Shown: positions 12,601 to 24,600 of the stretch, piece after piece
Layout of the letters: each line of letters opens with the position of its first letter
Position numbering within the stretch: position 1 is the first letter of the stretch
Origin: Mnemiopsis leidyi
Lineage: Eukaryota > Ctenophora > Tentaculata > Lobata > Bolinopsidae
Direction: 5' to 3'
Length of the DNA stretch: 64,000 nt
Assembly: GCA_000226015.1 (NCBI GenBank)
Contig: JH156402.1
Coordinates: forward strand, 116,618 to 180,617
The notes under the pieces: model-generated
Databases searched by the model: none
Seen by the model: only the letters and a program-made list of their open reading frames with translations
Told to the model about the DNA's origin: nothing
Made by a program: the position numbers and the translations under genes

Positions 12601-15600
12601 TAGCCAACTTCTTGACAATTCGCGTCCATAGTTTCAAATCTCAAAAAATTTAAGACTTTCGTCAAGTATTTTTATACCTATGATACTTAAAAGTTACTAA
12701 TTCGCATAATGATGATCTGTGGGTTTGATAAGATCAATCAGAGTGGAAGCCTTAACCAATCAACCACGTGATCTGATCTTGTCGTTAGTGTATCAGGATA
12801 CCAGCTGTAAGAAGTTTTGAGACTTCTTCAATTGGTGTCGTGTTCAGAACTACTCGAGCAGGATCGCTTATATCAGTAAGACTGATAATCAATTAAAGTG
12901 ACCGGAGCAATCAAAATACAGTACGGAATCAGATTCAGATGACTAGCAAGTGTGACAAAGTAACTTGAGCTACTTGAAAACTTATCCGACCCCAGCCGTC
13001 AAGTGTAACATTCGGTCGTTTTTTGTAAATATAAAGTTTGGTCTAATTTTGCAACATATGGTCAAATTTTATGACGTTTGGCCAAATTTTGTAACGTTTG
13101 GTCAATTGGTCAATTTTGTAACGTTTGGTCAAATTATTTAACTTTTGGTCAAATTTTGTAACGTTTGCTAAAATTTTGAAATGCTTGGTCAAGTTCCAAT
13201 AGATCGAAATTTTTGCTCATGAAGACATAAAATTTCGCGATGTGTCGCGTGAAAGTGACTATATTGTGATTTGTCGAAGGGAATTGTCAATCTCGCGATT
13301 TATCGTGGAAAAACGACAGTTTCGCCATTTGTCGCAGGAAACTGCAAATTTTTCCATCACCACCATGACAAACAAATGGCCCTGCAAATGAGTATGAGGT
13401 ACCCTGCACTCGAAAGATTACCGTTTGGCTTCGGCATAATGCTATAACTAAAACTTCCTCTGAAAAAGTTTTTAACACTCTATGACGTCATCAAATTGGT
13501 CATTTTTAGAATTTAGGCCGTTTTCACGAATTCTTTGTAGGTACTATTGTCCTGTCATGCGCAAAAATCCGCCCATTTTGGAACTTGGCAATGCAAAGTT
13601 GGCATGCATTCTGTTTCACTAAATAATTGGCAAAGTTTTGTTGACTCAATCAATTTTGTTGTTATATTGTTGATTTAAACGAATATGTTGTTTAATTGTT
13701 GTCTTCATGTTGCCATAATGTTGTTTTACGGTTTGTTGTCTTATTGTTGTTTGTTGCCATAATGTTGTCATAATGTGGTCTAAATGTTGTCATATTGTAG
13801 TCTCAATGTTGTCATAATGTTGTCATATTGTTGCATCGACAACGGACAAAATTGCCGCATGTTATTCTGTAGGCACCCTACAAATGTAAGAAATTTGGTG
13901 ACGTTCTAATGCAATTTGCACGTGCTTAAACAACTAAACAAGCATGTGAAGACTAAAGTTTGCACGAGTAGAAACCCCCCAATTGGTTTAATCTTGAAAG
14001 TGTTGCACCTTGATGAGTGAAGACTTTTTGTCCGTGTTACTTCAAATTTTCAGGATACCTTAAGGTGTACGAGAGCTAGTCGGAACTAGTTCAAATAAAA
14101 GTTCCAATTCAAAAGTTTCCCTTTGCGTGCGAGTTTTAAACTTTGCACGATAAGATTAAGTGGATAATTCGAAATTTTGTCGTAAAGATTGAAAATTTAA
14201 AGGATCCTAGTAGCCTTAAGAGGGCTCGTGTACGGCAAGATTTGCTTTTGTCGATAATCTGATAATAAAATTTCTATCTATCTCTCTTGACATTTCTTGT
14301 TGACTAAATTATTTCATTGATAATTATCTAAAATACCCTTTAAATAAATCTTTAGACCACCAAATCTAACAGATGTCTACTGAGGTATACTTAAAAATGT
14401 AATTCAAAGAAACTTTCTAGGCTAGAAGTAATCCTCACTTCTACTTATTCTACTTTTCTAGATATTACACTGAGAATCCCTGTCTCTGAAGGAGAATATA
14501 CTCCGAAGTGGCTGTATGACAACAATCTTACAACACCCCTTAATTCCGAAATATCTTCTCAAATAAACTATGACAGATTTACTTCCGTTCATGATTATGT
14601 GATGGAAGTTGAACTGGCGAGAGAAGATAGAAAAGATCCACCAGTTTATGTGTCAAAAGTTAGACTTCGCAGTTGTACTGGAGTTGTGCGGGTAAGGACT
14701 TTATTCTGGGCACAAAGTCCCATTTTCTTTGTTTAATTAGGAAGTACATCAGAATCTTAACGGCAGTGAGGCGCAATAGTGAAGTAACACTGACAGTGAT
14801 ACGACAGTACTATGGCTGAAGTTCGGCAACACAGTCGCAGTACATTGGCAGTATTGTGGCAGTTCGGAAGAGGTACGGCGGCAGTTCTAATATGGCAGTA
14901 GTAACTTTATCATATATCTGAGGATATAACTTCTTTTTTAATCTAACACTTTATTTACTTTGGTGTATCCAACAGCAATGTGGTTACAATGAAACCAGCC
15001 GATTACAGGAGCCAAAGGATTTTAAGGCCAGCAACGGTTAAGGTAGCTTTAATAATAAAAAAAGGAAATTTACAGAATGACAGAATATAACATTATGATA
15101 ATCAAATATGACATTTCCAAACACTGTTGTCCAGAACCAATATAGTAAATTCACCCAAATTACTGTGTGGGTCATGTACAACCGAGTAGGGTTGGCCACA
15201 CTAGTTTTCTATCATATCAAGCTTAATCGGTATCTATTAAGCTTGAATGCAGGTCGGGGCCTGGGGCACTACAAAAAGCCTAGGAGGATCTGTCATCTAC
15301 TACTACTTCTACTGCGTAGGTCAAGTTCCAAAAAATCAGTGCTCCGTCTGCCGCCTCTGCTAGCCCTGCTGCTCTCTTAGCATGGGCCCAGTGTCCTTTT
15401 AACTGGTGTCAGTATGAGTCCCTGTCGCTTGGTTAACGAAGTCATGACTTTGTTTGACATTGATATGGAGGTACATATCCATGGCCGAACTTGTTTTGCG
15501 GCACTATCGCGTTTGTACTGCAGTACTGTCGCCGCCATATTGCAACTGCACTGCCAGACTTCGGCCATAGTTGTGCTGCATTTCTGCTGTACTACTGCTT

Positions 15601-18600
15601 CCACATTGCTGTCGGGATTTTAATGTACGGCCGAATTCAACAAATTGTACAAATAATTCTGCATCTTTTCTGGCTAGAGGCACGCTTCGCTTTTTGCAGT
15701 TGGTATGATAAACATAATTAAAAGGATAGTAACGAAAAGAAACGAAAAAAATCCGGGAAAACAGTGTCTAATTTAAAATTTGTAGTACCAACATATTTTA
15801 TTGTTTTTGTATTACTTGCTCACAATTTCAGCCACAACATTGTACTCTTAAATGGAATAGCCACGAAAAGGAAGATGAGAATAGCAGAGGATATTGGATT
15901 TTTGATCCTCCTAAATTGCTTTATGGCTTTAGTATCACCATAACCATGGAGAACGAGGCTGATGAGCTACATGAAGCCATATGTGAAATAGAGATCCTAA
16001 GAGCACGTAAGCTTTGAGTAAGCTTTTTCTGTACCAGTACCTGATCTGTTCAAAAAATGTTTAAGATGGCTGTTTTTGGCAGCAACAATTCGATTAAGAT
16101 TGGTCCATTACAAACGAATCACTATTTTCAGCACAATACGGAAAACGCCTGCAATTGCCTAAAATTGTGCAGGCTCACACAATGGAGGCCGCAATTGAAA
16201 AATGTCGTCAACAAAATGCATCTTTATCCACCCTCATTAAAAAGTCATCGTGGATTGGTCTGCTGAATGTATCTAACAGTCCTCGGATGGATGATGGTAC
16301 CTACAATACCTTCTCAAGGTAAGTCAATCTGGGTTATTAAAGTATTTATCGTAAATTTATTAATGGCATAGTTTTCAATTATCTTTTAAAAATTGCACAT
16401 AATTTCAGAAATGTTTTAAACGATGGAGTTTGTCATGGATATAATATTAACAGCAATTCTTGTGATAATGCAGCATGCTCGGTCACAGAAGGTAAATGGT
16501 ACTTATAACAACAATCGATTCATGATCTCATAATTGTCACAGTCATATAACCAATATGACTTAATTTAGATCTTTTCTTACCACTTATCATAATGCGAAC
16601 GGTTTTTAGAGGACTAGGAGGTGTTGCAAGTATTGACTCATGTTTTTCAATATCGATTGGTTTTACCAGGCTTCCCAGAATTGGTCTATACTTGCCATGC
16701 GTAAAAGCAAATTTAAGGCACCATGAAGCCTCTATGAGCCGTAGGTTCAACCCAATTCAGAGCCCAGTCAGTATTTCTATGGCACTCAAGTTTAATTTGT
16801 GCCGACTTGTGGCGATGGTTTATCAAAAAAATCGTCTAAGGTCGCATTCATAAAAATACGTCTTTACCTTAGTATATAATACTTGTGAGTACTGGCTCAT
16901 TTTGGGTAAGCCAGAAAAATCGTTTTCATAACTCATCAACGGTGCAGGCCAGCGGATCACCTGTTTTATGCTTTTATGATTACAAAATGTTTAAGGATTA
17001 CCAAAAAACGAGCATTTCTTGCTTTTTTGCTTGGCTCACGTTTCACAAATTACCCCTATGGTGAAAATCAACAAATGCAGCATATATTTAATCAAGAATT
17101 TAACTCAGTGGAGTACTATGTACGGGAGAACTCAAGTGATGGAAATTTGAGAAAAGTGTGTGAAACCGACCGGGGTATACCAGTATCTCCAAGTTCAGAA
17201 ATGGAGATCAGATTCTTACATCAAGAGTTTCCAGAAAACAACTTGATTGTAGCTGCCTGTGAAGCTCAAGGCTACCAGTTTGAACCAGTAAGCCTTGTAA
17301 AATTTTTAATAGTGGTTACTGAAGCGAAAACAGTTCAAGGCAACATGTATAATTAAAGAAACCATTGACGAGATCATGATGACCTCATGATAATTCCGTC
17401 ATTCATTGATATCAAAGCCTTGACTTCGAAATATCACAGTTAGATTGACGAGAAACAAATTTCAGGCAGTCATAAGGAATGAGGACACATTTGATTGCAA
17501 GCAGCATACTCCAGTTGTACTTAGCACAACTGGGATTCTGGAGAATTTCCATCATCGCAATCACAACTCAGCATTAGTTGTCTGCAAACGTCTTTCAGGT
17601 AAGGTGATCTGGCTCATTTGGGCTCTCTCTAAAATCTTTTAAAATGTCCTAGATACAGTGATAATCCTTAAATGTTATCACAGCTATAAGCTACCTACCT
17701 GTCATGGATAATTAAAAAATAATCAACAACTAATGAAAGTAAATTTTTACAGCTGACGACAAGGCTATTAAGTTTTTCTTTTCTTTATTGCAGAGAAACG
17801 AAGGTTAAGCACAAACGAAGCCTGGAAAAACAGCACTTATCATGTATTGCAAACCACTGAAAACAGGGTTCAAGAAATTGGCATTCTTTCTGATAACAAC
17901 CTCACTAACATATTTCCCACCATGAAAGGAGAACGTAACAGCATTACCATTCATCCTAGAGAGGTGATGCATTCAAGTTTGCTAATTTGGTTCATCTTAT
18001 ATAACATGACAGGGGCTTGTCAAGAGTCAGAAATTTGTCTTAAATGTCAGTTGTCACATATCATAAAAGATTTTGATTTCACCCCACTAAGATCACTCGC
18101 CTCTCTTGTCTCTCGAGTGTACTGTCCCAGACCTGATGTAATGCAGTCTGGTTGCCTCAGCTTCGCTCTTTCTAACTAACTCTTGAACCCAAACCCTGTC
18201 TTGTATAAGCTCCTCTTCTGACCGATCTGGTCTCAGAATACTTTGCAGAACTTTCCCGAGTTACGTAGCTTGCTGAACTTGAACTGGAAATAGAGACATT
18301 CACCGGATGCCTAGCCTGTTTTTCTCCTTGCAAATTTTACCAACCCTGACAGCCTGAAATAATTCCTCAACATGCGATACGATGTTTACACCCTTTCTCT
18401 CCTGAAGATCAAAAACAAAAACATTTCTTCTACTGCCCTCCTCCTGAACAACAGACTTAAAGACTTTTCTTAGGGTCGCCGGGTTAGATAATCTGTCTGC
18501 AACAGCTTGAAAAATCATTGCGTTTTCAGCGGCAGCTGCACTGTAGGACTTGAACTGTTCCTTTAAGTTGCTTTTCACTGAAGTCTCCACCGGAATTTTA

Positions 18601-21600
18601 ACTGCTTCCAGTTGACTGTCCTGCTTCCAGTTGACTATCCTTACTGTCAATTATCTGTTCCTGCAACTGATTACCAACTTTTGATTCTCGATAAGCTGGC
18701 TCTTGGTGGATTGGAGCTCAGCTATCATCTGTGTCATTTTGTCCACTTGGAGCTGCACATGATGAAACGCTTCCTGGAACAATGCTACCAAAGTTCTCTT
18801 CATTGCCTGCTTGCAATTTGTAACAACGACTGGTTCTGTACATCCCATCTGTTTCGTAGCTTTGGGCAGCGATGCAAAACGGCTTGCACGTAAATCCACC
18901 AATTCCTTGTTGTTTACGTTAGTCATCACTTAAACGCTACAAGCATACATCGAGATAAGTGAGCACATAAGAACAAACGAAATCAAATGTATGTGTGAAC
19001 AAATTAAATCAAATGTGTGTGTCAAAATGGTCAAAAAATGTTGACCATGACTATAGCAAAAATCTAAATTTTCTATGGAAATGGTCATTTTTTGACCATT
19101 GACCACAGGGCAAGTTCCAGGGTGTCACGGTCATGGTCAGTGCCTTCCCCTCCTACTAATTGATTTATAGCATCATGTATAATAGGCTAAATATTATATT
19201 CAACCTTTGTCATCATTGATTACGAAAGTTGGAAGATAACGAGTCACTTTAGGGGATGTGGACAGATATTAGTGAATTAAGACTGTATACAAAATACAAC
19301 GAGGAATATGAAAATGGGTATGCTGTAATAAAGACAACTGCAAATTGCAGCGACCTAGAGGTAAACAGTATAACTTTATGATAAGTGATAAGCAGAATGA
19401 ATTATCATAGAAATTGTTTATAGATCAGTTAATTAACTAATCGAGTTTTTCTACGTTTAACAAAATTCCTAAAATATACACAATTTCAGTCAAAAGAGAG
19501 AGATTTTGTACTTAGTATGTCAAGAAAAGACAGCTACAAATTTCACCAGTTAGATGGAACAAACTGTGCTCCAAATAAACTGAACAATCTCAAAATTGAG
19601 TGGCCATACCAGGTCGAGCTAACAGAAGTTCAGCTGATTAACGGCACTACAGAGATCGAGATAAACGTTGTGAACGATGCCATTCTCAAATTGAATAAAC
19701 CTATAACACTCTTGTGTACTGCTATAAATGAGACCTATAGCAATTTATCTTGGTACAGTGCAAAAGAGGAGATGGGCGGGAAGTCCTTTGCATCTGAGAG
19801 AGGTTGGACTAAAGCATTGGAAATCAGTGAATCTGGCATTTACACTTGTGTCTCAGGAGAACACAGAAAAATATGAATGTTGCTTGGGCAAATACATGTG
19901 ACACTGCAGATTTAGAGAAACCTAAACATGGCACTATAGTACACGATCCATTTATAAAGGTACATCTAAAATTACCTTCGCTGACTTTTATATACTGCTA
20001 TCTTGGATAATAAACAACGTTTTTTATCAAAGTAGGTTTATTGCAGGCCAAAAAACTTACGATTAATTTTCACTTGATCGATAAGCTTTTCTGGCCTGGA
20101 CTTTTACTTTCAAATTACATAGGTTATTATAGAAGTCAAGACTGTAGTGGCAATAAAGATGATAATCAATTTTTCAGCTCGGGCACTTTGCAGATATTAA
20201 GTGCCATGAAGGATTCGTGTACAAGGAAAAAGTTGTGTGTGAGAAGAAGGGTGTGTTTAAGGTGTCAGGAGATTATTGTGTGAGCATGATGGGAGAGCTG
20301 TTGGATGGTGTTACAATGAAACAGAAAACCAGTGAAATAGAGGCAGAGAAGATATCAAAAGAAATATTAGATATCGTGGAACACAATGAATTTATGTTTT
20401 CTTCCGAAATTGATCTAGCTGTCAATCTTTTAAAAAACATAACAGATCAGTCATACACAGACAAAATGGCCTTGGCGAACATTTTTGAGGCCAGCAACAC
20501 AATCTCGAGAAAACGGGTAAAAGGAGAGAAAAATCTGAGCCAAATTCAGGCATGTCTTGATATTGTAGATCTTATAGGTAAAAATGTTGTTGTTGACAAA
20601 TCATCAGCATTCAAACTGGCTGGAGACGGACTAGCATTGACTGCAGTAGATGTTGAGCAAGCGTAAGTAGTTTGCTCTGAATGTTTTTATGGCAAGATGA
20701 AATTCGTTTACAGTTTGGATAGTTTATAAGGCATCATTCAGGCTTAAAAAAAGCAAATTTAATACAATATTCAAATTTTAAAAAGCTTGCACGATCTAAT
20801 CTTATTCCCAAAAATAAGTCTCTAACAACTTCAGAGAAAATGATATCACATTTGCATTATACAATGAGACTACAATTGATGATCTCCAATACTTTGACTG
20901 GGATGTTGAATTGGAAGGGGCAGCTAATTCTATATCAATACCAATTTCTCATGCACATGGGACTCGGGTATGGTTCACTGTATATAGTGAAAGCATGTAA
21001 GTTCGAAACAAATTCATTTAATGGATATAATTAACATGTTATGATTGACATTTAACTCATTCCATAGCATAATATCAAATAGTTGGAGATTGAATGAAAT
21101 GACAACTTATCACAGGTACAAATCAGAAAATGTAGCAAGCTACATTATTGGTGCAAGTTTTGGTCAAGAAAAATCAAATTTAACTGCTAACATAACCTTG
21201 AAGAAACTATATTATGGGCCCAGAGATGCAACCTGTATGTACTGGGAAAAGAAAACGGCCAGTTGGTCAAATGAAGGGCTCACAAAAATCAAGGAAACTG
21301 ATGAATATGTTGTTTGCCAGACAAATCATTTCACTAGCTTCAGTATATTGATGACAAGAGATGACAGCTTCATTCCAAAGATACACAAGTCGGCCCTTGA
21401 AATCATCAGTATGGCTGGCTGTGCAGTTTCTTGTATTTGTCTCATCATGACCATCATAGGCTTGGCTAGATTTTCACACATCAGGAAATTAACAGACTCA
21501 ATAATACATATGAACTTCTCTGCTTCTCTTCTTGGAGCACTGTCGGTTTTTTTGATCTTCATTGATTTCACAAAGCACACCTATTTTTGCAAAGCAGGTG

Positions 21601-24600
21601 GGCGGACATGTACTTAGAAAAAAATAATTTGTGTTTAGTTTCTATGATCACAAAAATCACATCTTCAACAAGTAATTCTTTGAACTAGCAATCCGTAATT
21701 TGTCACATTCATTATCTATGTGTGATTGTGGAAGCATTAGAGTGAAAAATGTCCCAATTTAACAATGACAATCGTGGAGGCATTACAGGGGGATATAGTC
21801 AAGGTCAGTGCCTTATCTCCTAACTAAGTTCAATTTCAGTGGCAATGATGCTTCATTACTTTCTCTTGGCGTCAGTGTCTTGGATGTTCTGTGAGGCACT
21901 ACATTTATATATGAGTGTCAAATCTATTTTCACAAATAATAAGCACATTGTACTTATGGCTGTAATTGCTTGGGGTAAGTATAGTCATGATTATTCATAG
22001 TAAAGATAGCATTAGTATTATGTACTAAGCATAATCTTCACATGAAATTTGACTTGATAAGTCTGACAGTATATTATATAAGGATATAACGCTTATACTA
22101 CATGGAATTTTTACTATCTTCAAAGTATTAACATACATCGAACCCTGCTTTATTAGATTTTGGCTTAAATACAGTGCCTATCCATACATTGCCTAATGTC
22201 TATTACAGTAAATTTTTATGCTGCAATTGGAATAAATATTATAATGATATTAACGTTACCCTCAGAAAATGAAACCCTTTTCAGGCTGTCCATTCTTGAT
22301 GGTGTTATTTACAGTACTGACTGACTTTAGCTTAACAAACTACACAAACTCCAAATGTTGTTGGCTAAGTGATGAAGCAATGATCCATTGGTTTGCAGTA
22401 CCAGTCATTCTGTTAGGTATGTCATGTAAATGGAATTTCTCAAAATAATCACTAAGCAACTAATTGGAAAAATTTTAACTAAGCAGTCTAATAAATTAGG
22501 TTTACCAGTAGTAGCCTGGAAAATTGTATAAGCAACAATTTTAAACCTTTCAACAGCATCTTGAAATGGATACTTTTATTTCTATACTTTTTTATGGTTG
22601 AATTTCAATTTTTTCAAGAATTAGAAGTGATGAAAAATTACACATAATAATTAACTTTTCAGCAATTCTCAACACAGTGCTATATGCCATGGTCTTAAAA
22701 TATATTGCTACAAATGCAAGGTAAGAAGTCATAACATAAATCACATATTGAGCCACCTCTGTACACATACTGCAGAAGTTTATCTCGTTCAGCAATTTTT
22801 CTTGAACTAGGTTAATCAAATGAATATTAAAAGGTCCTCACTGCAAGCTGTGCAAATACTGAAATATCATAATTTAATACAATGCCACAGCCTGCAGAAA
22901 GTATTTTTATTTTGTGGCTCTAGAAATTGGTTGGGCTTAGAGAGGGTTTGGCCTTGACATCTGACAGGCACGAGCCACAAATCCAAGGGAAAGTTAGTGC
23001 TCGAGGGTGCATTTTACAAAATTTTGACCCTTTGAAATTTCCAATATCATATTATATAGAAACAAGTGTATCTTGTACATAACAAAATTTAATTTGGAGT
23101 GCATCAAATTATAGTTTACTTCATAATTTAAGATAATCACAAGATTAAATTTTTTAACGATAGAAGCATTATCATAGTTTGTATTCTATCCGTGCTCATA
23201 GGAACTTTAGCATTGATACACAGAATGGCAGATCAGTATGTGTAATAATGGCTTAATAATATGAGTTTTAGCATTCAAGCTGTCTGTTGTACACCTTTCT
23301 CCAACAAGGGTATATTCCATTTATCCTTATTTCTTATTATAAAAAACCACAGATTGTCATAAATTTTCTAGAGAACTCTACCCCCTACTCCAGAGGCCCC
23401 CCAGCCAAAGCTTCCCTTATTTGCTTGCTATACATGCAGCACAAGGTGAATAAGAGGACAAGACCCATGCCCATAATAGGCCCTAATTATGTGAACAGGG
23501 GGTCGAACATGATTTAACTTGATTACTGGATTACTGAACCAACTTTTCACAACTTAATTGTTTTACAGAAGCAAAAAGATAAGCTGTATATCAGATTTAC
23601 GAAGTTGTTTTTTGCTGCTAATTGTATTGGGATGCACATGGATTTTTGGTTTCTTCACTCTACTCACTACCAAAGTTGTTTTTCAATATCTATTCGCAAT
23701 CAGCAATTCTCTACAAGGGTTTTGTGTCTTCTACTGCTATTGTGGTAGGTCAATATGAAGCTTTACTGCTGCAACTTTTTAAAAATAGAACTTTTTTGAC
23801 TTGTATACATAACCATCAACCTGTATTGCAATGTTATGTAAATTATATTTCACAGCACTCTATATAGTACAGCATTCTGTTATTAGATAGGTATGATATT
23901 TATTCAGCCATTTTTCGTTTATACATTAATATTTATAGAACTATATAGTGATGCAAAATGTTCTAATTACAATTACAATTATATATATAGATATCACACA
24001 ACAATTATATAGAGAGATATCACACAAGTGTGCTGCTGGAATGCAGCCTGGAAGAGTTCTGCTCTTTTAACATTGAGGAAGCACCCTACTTTAAACCAAG
24101 AAGAATGTAATAAAACATCCTTTAAACATTCACTAGAAAGAGAATTCTGCAATTTGCCCATAATTTGCCCATGGCTCAGTGGCGCAGTCGGTTAAATCAT
24201 CTGTCTGCCTATCGAAAGGTTAGCAGTTCGATTCCCAGCTGCGGCACTGGCCATGGGGTGAGCATCGTTGATGCTCAGCTAATGATTCCGTTGGATCTAT
24301 GCAGACCCACGGTCTACTCAGCCAAATGCTCGAGAAATCAGGTGTGAGGGTTAAATGAGTAGCTGCCCATTGCAGCGAAGTCTTGGGCGATGAAAGTATG
24401 TTACACACTACCTTAACCGTCACTGGCGTGTATGTATAATTGTACATTCGGCCTCCTGTAATTGGCCGTTACACTTGTGTAACATGTGGCTGTTGGAGTG
24501 TCCGAATTAAAAAGAGTATAAGATAAGATAAGATACCATAAAATTTCTAAAATTGTTGTTTAATAAAGAGACAAGAAACTTGGTTCAAGAGGGACAACTT

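Noticed and set aside
24168-24260. Functional tRNA gene
   Set aside because: A and B boxes are present but the body and repeat tail show a SINE, and a full cloverleaf is not evident.
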